A DNA stretch of 64,000 bases from Zasmidium citrigriseum. Lineage: Eukaryota > Ascomycota > Dothideomycetes > Mycosphaerellales > Mycosphaerellaceae. A program made the position numbers and the translations under genes. The notes under the pieces were generated by a model that did not search any database, was not told where the DNA came from, and saw nothing but the letters and a program-made list of their open reading frames with translations. Positions 44,046-55,502 of the stretch are shown here, piece by piece (position 1 is the first letter of the stretch; every line of letters starts with the position of its first letter). The DNA is taken from positions 496,001-560,000 of the forward strand of contig NHNW01000001.1 in the NCBI GenBank assembly GCA_002786025.1, read 5' to 3'.

Positions 44046-44641
44046 GTTGGATTCGAGCGAAGTGAGTTGGTTGATGAGGTTGTGTTGTTGGAAGGAAGGC
44101 GAAGTTTATATACGTCTTGGTTCCACCTTCCCTTCATCATGGTAGCCACATCCACGTCAGTGAAACGCGCAGCGGACGCGGGCGCGGCAAGCTTTCGAGC
44201 GCGGAGGACATTTGACTTCATTGACGTCAATTGGTCCAGCAACGAACTCAACCACAACGGAACTTCCAAAATGCTAGCTTTGTGGCAACATACCTACTGT
44301 GTCTGTCTCCGTGGATGCCCCGGATAGGCGCAGAGATCCCAATCGGAGACTTGTCTGTCCTCTGCCCTATCCATCACTTTGTCAGCCCACATCGTCTGTT
44401 ACGACATATCCATCTTGATAAGACGGAAGAAGCTAGCGTAAACGAGCTGCTCAAGTTGTGGGTATCCAGCAAGGCCATGTTTTGTGAGCAACCTTGGGGA
44501 CTTCGATGGTAGCGGTGCTAAACGGTCTTTGGCGGAGATAGAAGGTGCATGAGGATCGTGTAGGGTTGACATTATTTCTTCATCATTCCTGGACTGTGTG
44601 ACCAAAACTTTAAACATCACAGGATCTGTTTTTGTATTTCC
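44046..44641. other. Intergenic region
   Basis: About 600 bp between the SDR start and the end of the GH125 gene, both on the minus strand. Apart from the TATA-like site I see no feature. Confidence 0.4.
44105..44112 (-). promoter_or_regulatory. Possible TATA box of the six-exon SDR
   Basis: On the minus strand the sequence TATATAAA lies 60 bp upstream of the SDR ATG. Position and sequence fit a TATA element. Confidence 0.45.
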
Positions 44642-46347
44642 TTACCAACCACCACCGCCATGGTGCCAGCCGCCTCCTCCATAACCACCGTGTCCGCCCT
44701 GGTAGCTCTGCCTCAAGACCTCTGGCTTGCGGTCGTTGAGGTCGAGGATTGTCTGGCCGAAGAGTCCGTTGGCCCAGGAGAACCTGCAAGACGTTAGTCG
44801 ATACATCAAACAGCTTCTCTCCGAAAGAGCTTTTACTTACCACTGCCTCGTCCAATCACTAACATTAAACGTATTAATACTCTCATGAATCAACCCCAAT
44901 CCATCAGTGCTGCTAACAATCTCCTGCAGCTGCCCGATGATCTCCCTATCATCATCGCTCGTCAAGATGCGGACAATCGAAGCCATAGGCCAAGCGTAGC
45001 CAGGACCATTGTGAGGACCTCCAATGGCGCTGATCACTGGACCGTGCATCCAGTATGGGTTTCCAGTGGACAAGCTCAATGCTCTCGTGTTCTGGTAGAC
45101 CTCGTCGTTCCGGTCGAGATATCCCAAGAAGGGGGCGGAGAGGAGAGAGGGAATATTGGCGTCGTCCATAATGTTTTGGCTGAAGTAGCCGTCGACTTCG
45201 AAGGCGTAGATGCGACCGTGGGTAGGTGTTTGCACGATTCCGTTCTTCTCGATGGAGGACCGCAAGCTCGATGCGAGGTTCTTCATTCGGTTTGCCAGAT
45301 CGCCCTGGTTTCCGAGTCTTTCTGCAATCTTGACGCAGTTTTGGAGCTTGATCGAGAACATCATGTTTGCTGGGATGAAGCCTTGGTAGATGGTGGCGTC
45401 GTCACTGGGTCTGAAGAAGGATCGAATGAGGCCGGTACCGTTGTTGAGCGGGTTGCCGAGGCCGTCGTTTGCCTGCGTCTCTGTGGATCTCGTAGTGTCT
45501 CGCGTGAAGGAGTAAGTCAGGTTCGAAACACTGCCATTGGGCGTGTAGGTTGGAACCATCATGTTGTTCGCAACTGTCAGGATGGCCTCCATTGCTTTGA
45601 CCCAATTGTACTTTTTGAAGAAGTCGATGTCTTGCGTGGCATTGTAATAGTTGTCCCTGTTCCAAAGTCAGATCCGTTTTCTTTCGTCCATTTCATTCAT
45701 CCAACTCACGAGATCTCAAGGAATGCAGCCAGAGAGTCCAACTCATACTTGCACTCAAACACCGTCTGATTGTTATATCTCGGCCTCACATCATCATCGC
45801 TCGCAGCACCATTCTCAGAAGGCGGGACACCAGACTCCGGCGGAGGCTGGAACGAATTGCAGTAAGGATCAATCAGCAAGTACCTCGCTTGCAAATTGAT
45901 AACCCCACGGTAAAGAGAAGCCAGCGAGTTGGGCGAAGAAGAAGCTTTCAGCAGAGGCAGATACGACTGCATCTGGTTTGCTGAATCCCTCAACCACATG
46001 GCATTGATGTCTCCCGTAATCAAAAACGTCAACTCTTCTCCGCTCGAGGCATTGTTGGCATAGCCCTTCCATTTCACTGCGGTGTCCAATGTGTTCGGGA
46101 AAGAGTTCACAAACAATCTCTTGAGATCGGGGTCGCGGATTCGTTTGGAAACGCTGTCGATCGTGTCCTCCACAAGAGAGGAATTGAAAGTCCTGCATCG
46201 AGGGACGGGACGCTGGTAGGAAAGGTTGTATCGTCCTTCAGAGTACGGTCCATGATGTTCCGTGGAGTAGACGTAGTAGTCCGGGCAAGTCAGGTTGACT
46301 GCCGCCGTCGCAACGGATGCCAGGGGAATGAGGTACTTCCACACCAT
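44642..46347 (-). CDS. Secreted GH125-type exo-alpha-1,6-mannosidase
   Basis: Three exons (45710-46347, 44841-45656, 44642-44783) encode 531 residues. The start at 46345-46347 is chosen because a signal peptide follows at once ([17 protein letters not shown]). The body matches glycoside hydrolase family 125: [59 protein letters not shown] and YAWPMASIV. Members remove terminal alpha-1,6-mannose from N-glycans or mannan. Several N-x-S/T sites fit secretion. The C-terminus is an unusual Gly/His/Trp tail ([18 protein letters not shown]), encoded by the last exon. Confidence 0.92.
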
Positions 46348-46782
46348 CTTGACGAAGTCGAACACCAGGAGGGACGAAGAAGGCTGGAGGCCAGACACGG
46401 CAGCAACGGCAGTCTTTAAGCAAAGTCTCTGCTGTCTGGCGATCGGCAGCACCAGTGCATGTTTACACGCTTGGAGGAGGTCTCCACCTGGAAGGATGAA
46501 CCAGGTAAGGTTCGTGTACGACTAGGACCATCCTCCCCTGCAGCATCATCAAATTTGTCTGCATGTCTCCCATATTACCATGCACAAAACATGCTCGAGA
46601 TCTGTGACACTGCACATGTGCTTCCTTGTGTCTGGCATGGCTTTTTCGTGAACGACCACGGCTTCTAGGGGGGATTCGATGAAGTCCAGAGCTTTGGCCG
46701 ATGATGCAGACGGCGCGGGTGTTCCTGAGATGGCGGGGTAAGTTGCAACTCAATGTTGTAATAAGCGTTGGCTTCCCTGTCA
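46348..46782. other. GH125 upstream region, next to the transposon insertion
   Basis: 435 bp of ordinary composition, with CA and TG dinucleotides at normal levels. It contains the GH125 promoter. The retroelement inserted about 440 bp upstream of the GH125 start. RIP has not spread visibly into this flank. Confidence 0.5.
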
Positions 46783-46787
46783 TCACG
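46783..46787. repeat. Left target-site duplication TCACG
   Basis: The five bases directly before the left LTR are repeated directly after the right LTR at 54607-54611. Confidence 0.85.
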
Positions 46788-47044
46788 TGTTAGACGAGCA
46801 CGGGTCTCACCGAGAGGCTAGCTTCTTCTGTGCTTCTTTTCAGGTCGATATGCGGCTGGTATACGGCTTCTACGGTAGGATATCGGGTGTCTTAGTAGCT
46901 ACTAGTCGATATCTAAGGCTAGTATTTAGCTACTAAGTTATATCGACCTTATTTATATATATTAGATTAGTTAATAGCTAAAGAATCGACCTTATAGTTT
47001 ATTTCATATATTATATTGCCCCCTATATACGTGCTCGCTTATTA
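46788..47044 (+). repeat. Left LTR (257 bp)
   Basis: It starts TGTTAGACGAGCACG and ends gtgctcgcttatta, the RIP-mutated form of the right end gctcatca. The outer part (to about 46880) keeps CA/TG and looks ancestral; the inner part is mutated. It differs from the right LTR at about 32 positions by eye, all transitions, with no insertions or deletions. Confidence 0.93.
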
Positions 47045-47188
47045 GTTATAAGCCTAGTTCGCCTATAATTAGGCTATTTAGGGTATCGATTAGCCTAAAC
47101 CTAGTACTACCCCTTATTTATTAAAGTTAATCGACCTAAAACCTATCTAATTAAATACTTTCTACTCTCCTAATACCTTACGAGCGTA

Positions 47189-50100
47189 ATAGCTACCTCG
47201 ATGTTTAATCTTAGCGACCTACGATATAAATTATAGTCGAAAGAGTTACTCTACGATAGTTCGTAGAAGTTTAACGACTACTAGATAATCTTTAAGAGTA
47301 AAGTAAAGTTAATAGGTGTTTTACGATATATATAACCCGTACGAATTATCTAGGACCTAGTAAACCCGAACAATACAATTTAGGTTAGTTCTAAACCTAA
47401 ACCTTAAAATCCGAGGTACCTATTACTACTAGTATTAGACTTTCTAGTTAGAAATACTAATAGTTTTTAAACTAAAGACTAATCGACCTTTAAGCTCTAA
47501 TAGCGTATCTCGATAGCCCGTTATAACGCCTAGTAATATAGGTTTAGCGTTAAGCGAGACGACTATCTTCGTTTTTAGGTAAAGAAGTTATAGTAGAAGG
47601 CCTACCTAGACTAAATACTTCTATACTAACTATTAACTAGTCTTAATCGTTACGATACGATTAACGAATAGTAGCTATTTATTAAGTCGTAACTTAAACC
47701 TTCTAAGGATAATCGACTCCTATAGCTTATAGAGGAATATAAAATCCTTATATAAGGACCAAAATTAGAGAACTTCGACCCCTATCTAGATAGCTAGCTT
47801 AAATACGAACGTAAACTACAAAATACGGAATATCTATTAACTACGACCCTTTTCTACGACTTCTACCAAATAGTTAAGAACTATATTAACCTAGTTAAAG
47901 GACGTTTTACCGTAAATCGCTATAATAAGCTAAGAACGCTTAAAAATAGAGTTATAGAGATTAAGGATTTCTTCTAACGTAACCTAGTAAAGATAGATTT
48001 CCGCCTATTAACTAATATAACGTATATAGGTCGACCGCTAGCCTTAGGAAACTAGTAGTAGCTATAGCTATTACCCTAGTAACTACCTATAGGAGGAAGC
48101 GACTATAAACCCCCGTCTTAGCGTAATAGCCGCTATAGAACTTACTCGAAGATAATAGGAAAACCTAATATAGTTACCTATAGTAATCTTAGTAAATACC
48201 CTATTATAAACTATAAGAAGCGGCTATAGTAGGTAGATATAACTAAGGAATAGTAGGGGTAGTTAAAGTACTACTAAAACTACCTTAAATAATATACTAA
48301 GGACTATTAACGCTAGGCTAAACGCTTTAAGGATCCGATTACGGTTAAGATTATAAAATCTACCTATAGTAATCGGGTTATTAGGGATAGGGTTAAGCCT
48401 ATAAAGCCGAATACCCTAAAGGTTTACTTTATATAAGCTATTCTAGACGATCCCTACGTCCTTCTCTACTTAGAGGAAGGAACTTAGGACGTTAACGATA
48501 TATTACTTACTAACATAAATAGTATTATATCGATTAACGTCTAGTTAGCCTTCTACTAGGCTAATCTAGCTAACTCGAATATTATTTAATATACGGATAA
48601 TATACTCTAGTAATTTAACGACCTCTTATTATTCCCGCGCGTAGATAATAAAGAGATTTCTAAGCTAGAGCTAGATTCTATAATTAAGGAAGAGATATTC
48701 GACTTTAAAATAGGCTCCGAGAGAATCTTTATTAACTATACTAAGGTTAACGACGATTTTAAGCCTCTATACCCTAGAATGCTATTTATAGAACATTATA
48801 TACTAATGTCTACTAACGCTAACGATCTATTAACCGAATAGCTCCTTAATAGTAGATCGAATACCTATATTATTAACGATCCCTAGCTAGCTAACTTTTA
48901 GGTTAAGGATATCCCCTCTAGAGTCGTTATCTACTCTACTAATATAACCTTAAAGGCTATAGTAAGAGGAATAGCTTATCTTCTACTTAAACTATTAGAT
49001 TTAGGACGAACTATTACCCTAGTTCTTAAGAACGTCCTCTATATACTAGGATTTTATACTAATATTATTTTAGGACTATATATACGCGTAAATAGCCTAT
49101 TTCTAGACGAACGAACTAATCTATAGATAGATAGAGACGATAACGTTATAGGACGAGTAGTTCGAAGGGAAGGCTACCTATATCTAGACGTTTACCCTCT
49201 ATAAGACCTTAAACTAACGGTTTAAGTCTATAAATAGCCTTAAGATATAGAGAATTAACCTCTTCTAGTCTCTAAGGTTATCTATTAATAGGAAGCTTAT
49301 TATAAGAAGACCTTTATAATATAGAGTAAGGTAGATTAACCTAAATTATCGAATAGCCGTCGAAAAGTACTACTAAAGGGGAGTAGGGTACTACGTAAAC
49401 CTCGCTTTCTTACTAGACTTTAATAGTATCGCCTCCTAGGATACATTTTAGGAGAAAGGCTTACTTATCTACCTAAAGTAGTAGTTAGAGCTAAAATTAT
49501 CGACGGCGAAGCTACCCTACTAGTTATTAAATACGATATATACGCTAAAGCTAAATCTAAGGAGGTTATTTCTTAAAGAGACTAAGAAACGACTAGATTC
49601 TACCTCCTAGGGGAGCTTTTGGACGTCGTAATAGATATAGTCTATATAAATCTTAGGTTTAATAGCGACAAATTCCTCTTATATACTTTTAATACTAATA
49701 CTAAGCTCTAGTTTATTAGAACCTACCCGAAGGTAGGGGGTAAGGTCGTTATAGACTTCTACTATTATCTTAAGGTATTTATAGTAGATATAGGTAAGGT
49801 ACTAGTCGTTATATTTAGAGATAACAACTAAGCCTATACTCTCCGCTTTAAAGTAATACTTTAGAAGGATAGGGTTACCCTAAAATAGTCTACGCTATAT
49901 ACCTAGGCGTAGGACTCTACTAAACGACCTAGAGAGGTTATTTTAGAGATAGTAAGAGTAATAACAATCTACGCTAATCTACTAGAAAATCTCTAGCCTA
50001 AGTTAGTCTCTATAGTAGTATATATCCTAAATCGTTCCCTAACGAGAGCTCTTAACTAGAAAACTCCGATTAAGGCGGTTACGGGTAAGGTACCTATAGT

Positions 50101-52440
50101 AGCTTATATAAGGATAATTAGTTCCCGCGCCTATATCTATATTAACGAAGAACTTAGGCCCTAGAACTTTAAAACCCGTACTCGAGCCTATATAGGCTAC
50201 CTAGTTAGTTTTAATAGAAATAATATCTACTATATCTAGATACCTTCCTAGTTAAAAGTCGTCCGTATAAGGGATATTATATTTAACGAGAATTAAATCT
50301 ACTAGGGGAAGTACGATTTCGACCTCGGGTACGCCTATAGGGCCGAACTAAAGTATATAATAAAGATTTAACTACCTTAGGCTACGTATAAGAACTAGTT
50401 TAGCGACATTATTTAGCTCTATAGAGGAATTAACGTCTACGTATAACCCCTAGTAAACCGCCTAGTTATACTAGAACTACTAATAGTCTCTCTAGTACTA
50501 GGACGACTAGTAGGAGCCTATTAGGATTAACCGATCGATCTAATAACTAAAAATAGCAACGTTAAACTAGAAATCCCCTATAATAGGGAAGTCTAGATAA
50601 GGGAAGATATCTACTACCCGCTAGTCTAATAGTAACCGATCTTTCTAGTTAGTAAAACTAGGGGGATAGAAATATATTAGCCCTAAAGATAGGTTACTAG
50701 CTAATTTCTCCCTTAACTAGTTCTAGAGGTCTAAGAATAGGCTTAGAGGCTACTTAAATACTATCTACGACCTAGACTAGATAAGCTTAGCTTAGATCTT
50801 CTTCGATAAATTAAACGACCTTAGTAGGGGGTACTAAGTATATTTATAGTCGATATAAATAACTCGTTACTACCTAAGAACCCTATTAGGACTAATATCT
50901 AGTCTTTACTACTTCTACCTATAAGATAGAAGAGCCTTCTAAAGTATAAATATACTAAATACTTTAAAGCTACTACTAAGAAGGAATAGTAAAAGGCAAA
51001 TAATATAGAAATATAGGTTAAAGTCGAAGAATACGAAGCTAACTCGAAACCTATTCCTTTAAAGTAGGTATAGGACTATAAAGGAGATAAGAATAACCTC
51101 CTAGATAGATTTAAGGCGAGAATCTACCTAAGGGGAGATCTTTAGGATATATTTAACGATATATTTACTACGACCCTTACTATAAGGGTTTTTAGGCTAA
51201 TTATAGCTATAATTAGCTACTTTAACCTAGCTACTATATAACTAGATATTATAAATGCGTTCCTAAACGCTAATCTACCTTAACCTATCTATATAAGAGC
51301 TCTAGAACCCTACTACAAGCCTAGGAGGTTACTAAAGCTCCTAAAAGCTCTTTACGGGTTAAAGGAAGCTCTAAACTTATAGTATAATCTATTTAGAGCT
51401 ACGCTATATAGTTTAGAGTTTAAGGATATACTTAAATGCCTTTATATAAGAGGTACTCTACTTATTTTCTTCTTTATAGACGACATTTACTTAACCTATC
51501 TACCTAAATATAAGGTAGAAGCTTAATAGGTAAAAGCTAAGCTTATAGAAGCCTTCGAGATCCGAGATATAGGTGAACTAGAATAGTTCTACGGCATTAA
51601 GGTCGTTCGCGACTAAGAACGACGCTATATCTAGCTAAGCTAGGAAGCCTATATTAATAAGATTACCTATAGGTACGAAATTACGGTAATTAACGACATT
51701 AAAATACTATTACTATATAATTTTAACTCTAGCCCTACCTTAGGGGAGGTACCTACTACTAGAATTAAGTAGTTCGGTAGTATAGTAGGTAGTATTAACT
51801 TTACTACTATTTAAACTCGACCTAATATTGCCTTTACGATATTATAACTTACTTAGTACCTAAAGAATCTATTAGAGGCTTATATTATTACTATAAAGCA
51901 CCTTTTAAAGTATCTACTCTATATAAAAGATAGGTCTTTAATATATAGACCCTAGTACTCTAAATAGGAGTTCTATAGCGCCTCGGACGTATTATATATA
52001 AACGATACGACTACTAGACGATCGAGTAAAGGATTTCTCTTCTTCCTCTTTAGGGGACTAGTAGACTAGAAGGCCTATAAGTAAAAGATAGTTACTAAAT
52101 CTAGTACTAAAGCCGAACTCTACTCTATTAGCTATATAGCGACCGAGCTAATCTAGTAGAAGAGGATAATTAACTCGATTAACCTAAAGCTAGATATATC
52201 GTCTAAACTATTCTACGATAACCTATAGACTCTTTATGTAATTATAACCCCGAGTAGACGAATTAGTATAAAAATGCGATATATCGATATATAATAGTAT
52301 TAGCTACGCGAACGATACCTTAATAGAGGACTAGAGGTGGAATAGATAGATATAAATAAGATACCTACGGATAGATTAACGAAACTTCTACCTATATAAA
52401 AGTATTAGTAGTTTCTTAACTAACTATATATAACTAAATA
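47189..52440 (+). pseudogene. RIP-destroyed copia gag-pol, single frame
   Basis: One frame (the phase of 47189) carries every recognisable piece. The probable start is an ATA at 47189 (former ATG). Gag-like sequence runs to about 48.3 kb. The protease active site is at 48848-48856, where D-S-G now reads N-S-R, followed by SNT-Y-IIND. The integrase end (ILNRSLTRALN, stop, KTP) is at 50024-50071. Reverse transcriptase has LDIINAFLNA at 51242 and FFFIDDIY at 51467. RNase H has TKSSTKAELYS at 52094. The usual copia C-terminal segment (DRLTKLL) is near 52370. In-frame stops are TAA or TAG and can be derived from Gln, Trp or Arg codons. I cannot place a CCHC zinc knuckle, because RIP turns Cys and His codons into Tyr. 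Confidence 0.88.
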
Positions 52441-52739
52441 CGGTTAATAGATAGAGGATAAAGCGACTATAATATCGTAAAAGGTACATTAAAAGATAGT
52501 TATTTACCTTAACGTAGATATATAGGTTTTACGTAATATAATAATTTTATACCTAGGAAATATTTACTTATATTATATAAAAGAGGATAATAAAGCTACC
52601 TTTATATAAAGATTAAGAAAATTACCTACGAATTCGATATTACGTACGAGTATTCTAGAATACGCTAGTAGATATTACGTTATTACGGGCCTATAACTAA
52701 ACTTCTTAGGCCTAGAACTAACTTAAACCTTTACCTACT

Positions 52740-54335
52740 ATCCCCTACCTAGTCCCCTACCTCGATTAACTTTAAGCCTTCTCGATCGACCTTAAAATCT
52801 ACCTTAACTACTAGCTTATAGTTAATCTTAAAGAATTCGACTACTTTAACTACGGTTCCTAAGACGATAGTAACTCTAATACGAGCGTCGTACGCGACTC
52901 TACCTAGTTTAATAGCCTAAATAAGATCCCTAGAGTCGAAGACTACTATACTATAGCCCTAGAGACTCTACTACCCGCCGAGTAGACGAATAATCGTCTT
53001 TAGTAAGAACTCGACGCCTAGGCTACTAACGAGGCCGTAATAGCTAAGGTTAAGGCTAACGCCGCTTAGGCTACTAAGGTCGATAACGACGCTATCCCTA
53101 ACGAAGAGTCCTCTAAAGACGAGGATATAGAGGGTAAAGACGACTTTAAGGAGACCGTCCGCCTTAACGACTACCTACTATTACTAGCCTAGAAGGCTAT
53201 CGTCCTTAAGACTAAGCCTAAGGTTAAGTAGGAGGCTAAGAAGACCTCCCTTTACTACGACGACTACCTAGAGCTATTTAAGAAGAGCTCTACCTTAAAG
53301 CTAGCTCCTAAGCTAACTAGTAACTCTCTACTAGTAGTTCCGGACCTTAGCTAACTTAGCGCTATCCTTACTAACCTAGAGGTTCTTAAGAGCCTCTCTA
53401 CTATCTTTAACCTAGCTACCTCGACTATAAAGGCCCTTCCTAAGCTAAACCCTATTAAGATCGCCCCTACTAACGATAAGTAAGACGTCGCTAACTCGAA
53501 GACTTAGCTAGACGACCCTAAGAAGAAAGCTAAGAAGGCTACCTAAGATAGATATATACTAACTCGCTAGGTCGATTAACTTAGCTATTCCCTCTCTAAG
53601 TAGGTCGATAAGGTTAAGGTAGGAACCTAAAATAAGCTTAGTAAGCTTCGTATTAAAGACCTTAAGGATAGAAACTACGTCGTTATTCGCTATAAAGCCT
53701 TACTAGACTCTATTAATACCTTCTACTAGGCTATACCGTTCGGCTCTCGTAAGTACTTCCTTAACGACTTCTTCGACGACTTTAAGGAAGCCTCTCGCCT
53801 TCTTAAGGGTAGAAAGGCTAATAAGACTAAGGGTATTAGCGCTATCTACCTTAAGCCTACTAATACGGAGGCTATCCTCCGCCGTATCTAGAATAAGGTC
53901 GTTATAGGCACCTATATAAAGGTTAAGGACGACTCTAACGATAAGCGCCTAGCCTATAAGCGTAAGGCTCCTATTTAGGTCGACTCTAACGATAATCGTC
54001 CCTCCTATAAGTATAAGACCCTAGCTACCCCTAAGTCCGCCCGTAAAGTCGGTAAGGAGACGCTCGACCTTAACGACGACTCCGATAACGAGAACAACGA
54101 CCTCCCCTTCCTTAGTAAGCCGCTAAAGCGTAACTCTAGCTCTATTAGAGTTATTATCGCTACTAACCTCGTTTATAAGGCTATTAACAACGCTAAAGTC
54201 GAGGTTACGCTCTAGATTAAGGACCTCGTCTCTACTAAGGTCCGCCGCGAGGTTATAGCCTATATAGACGAGATTAAGCTCTACTTCTACTATAAGTTCG
54301 ACCTCGAGGTCGCTAAGCGCGATAACTTTAAATAA
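52740..54335 (+). pseudogene. Additional RIP-mutated coding region between pol and the 3' LTR
   Basis: After pol there is about 1.6 kb with a second protein-like frame in a different phase (that of 52869). It ends at a TAA at 54333-54335, six bases before the polypurine tract. It reads as a hydrophilic, Lys/Asp/Glu-rich product, for example EGKDDFKETVRLNDY, SRKYFLNDFFDDFKEASRLL and LEVAKRDNFK. About 20 in-frame stops are all TAA/TAG, none TGA. Codons mostly end in C or T and G+C is visibly higher than in pol. A possible start is the ATA at 52818 (about 505 codons). No domain is recognised; apparent Tyr residues may originally have been Cys or His. Standard copia elements end at RNase H, so this may be a captured gene. 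Coding status is inferred. Confidence 0.55.
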
Positions 54336-54340
54336 GTTAT

Positions 54341-54349
54341 TAGGGGGTA
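54341..54349 (+). other. Polypurine tract
   Basis: The sequence tagggggta lies immediately upstream of the right LTR, the place of the plus-strand priming site in LTR retroelements. Confidence 0.65.
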
Positions 54350-54606
54350 TATTAGACGAGTATAGGTCTTACTAAGAGGCTAGCTTCTTCTATACTTCTT
54401 TTTAGGTCGATATACGGCTAGTATATAGCTTCTATAGTAGGATATCGGGTGTCTTAGTAGCTACTAGTTAATATCTAAGGCTAGTATTTAGCTACTAAGT
54501 TATATTGACCTTATTTGTGTATATTAGATCGGTTGATAGCTAAAGAATCGACCTTATAGTTTATTTCATGTATCACATCGCCCCCTATGCACGTGCTCGC
54601 TCATCA
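54350..54606 (+). repeat. Right LTR (257 bp)
   Basis: It starts tattagacgagtatagg, the mutated form of the left start, and ends gcacgtgctcgctcatca. The outer part (from about 54510) keeps CA/TG and looks ancestral. Its last 15 bases form an imperfect inverted repeat with the first 15 of the left LTR. Confidence 0.93.
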
Positions 54607-54611
54607 TCACG
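54607..54611. repeat. Right target-site duplication TCACG
   Basis: It is identical to 46783-46787 and directly follows the terminal CA of the right LTR. Confidence 0.85.
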
Positions 54612-55502
54612 CGGTCGTGATGGTGGCACGGGGATGGAGGTGAGCCATGCGCTCCCGGATCGGCGTCTCCAAGGCCGGGTGAAGTGGAGACGGCATGTGG
54701 CCTCCGATGGGGAAAACGTGCACATTGTGCCACGCAAACTTGTGCGTGGGAGAATCCATTATTGATGTTGCGAGACGATGCGGTGACGTTGTTGAGCAAG
54801 GAAAATGCTCTCGGGGAGCAAGAGCAAGTCCAATGCTCTTTCCCTCCACGCTGAGTTTCAAGCCGTCATAGGCCGTCGTCGAGCTTTGAAGAGATGTTGA
54901 TCAGAAGTAGGAACAGATAATACAGAAGAGTGCTTCAGATGTTCTTGGGGAGCAGGTTCTATCACTTTCATTCGTTGTTCATCTCGAAGTATGAAATGAC
55001 TTCCCGATATCGCTCTCGCTGGGCGTTGAAGGCGGATTTTTGTGTAGACGCTTTGTATTGAACCTCGTGACAATGTACAGTTAACTGAGTCGATGTTCCC
55101 GTGCTGTTTCTGTTGTTGATACTAGTTCAAGTGATCGTACACTGGAAGAAATTCAGGCCGATCTCGATGGCCAGGATTGTCGCCTCCATTGACGTCCGTG
55201 CGTTGTCCAACTTCACTCTCATTTCCAGCCCGCTGTCTATCCTGCCTCTCTCTCCACATTTCATGCTCTACTTCATCAGGCACAATGACTCTGCATCGAC
55301 GACACATCCATCGTGTTCTGCCGATGTTTGTAGAGTGAAAGTTGTGTGCACGACGCAGAAGCTCATCGCCTTGCTAGAGCGGAAGCCCGTGTTCACCCTC
55401 CATCGGCTCCGTTGCGCCAGCTTTGCAGTAGGTGCATTCGCATGGAAGACTATGCTGACGGCCATGAGGAGCTTCTGCGTGGTGTGTAGCTGAGTCGCCA
55501 TT
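54612..55502. other. Right flank of the transposon
   Basis: About 890 bp of normal composition down to the 3' end of the next minus-strand gene. Frames here are short. I see no gene, repeat or RNA. Confidence 0.4.

Larger units (their letters stand above)
46788..54606 (+). mobile_element. Complete Ty1/copia LTR retrotransposon, inactivated by RIP
   Basis: The element is 7819 bp with two LTRs of 257 bp, TG..CA ends and a 5-bp target duplication. Protein motifs occur in copia order (protease, integrase, reverse transcriptase, RNase H) in one frame, recognisable in spite of mutation. CpA and TpG are almost absent from about 46.9 to 54.45 kb, having become TpA. ATG is nearly gone, so no open frame above 60 codons exists in the interior on either strand. 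TGA is virtually absent as well; stops are TAA and TAG. CpG, CpC and CpT persist. This is the signature of repeat-induced point mutation and means the element cannot make protein now. It inserted between the GH125 gene and an unknown gene. Confidence 0.95.

Noticed and set aside
47045..47064. Primer-binding site directly after the left LTR
   Set aside because: The bases here (gttataagcctagttcgcc) do not clearly match the 3' end of a tRNA I know, and RIP may have altered them, so I do not name a primer.
46788..54606. Idea that the ORF-free 7.7 kb is a centromere-like or purely AT-rich spacer
   Set aside because: LTRs, target duplications and ordered copia motifs show it is a RIP-mutated retroelement.
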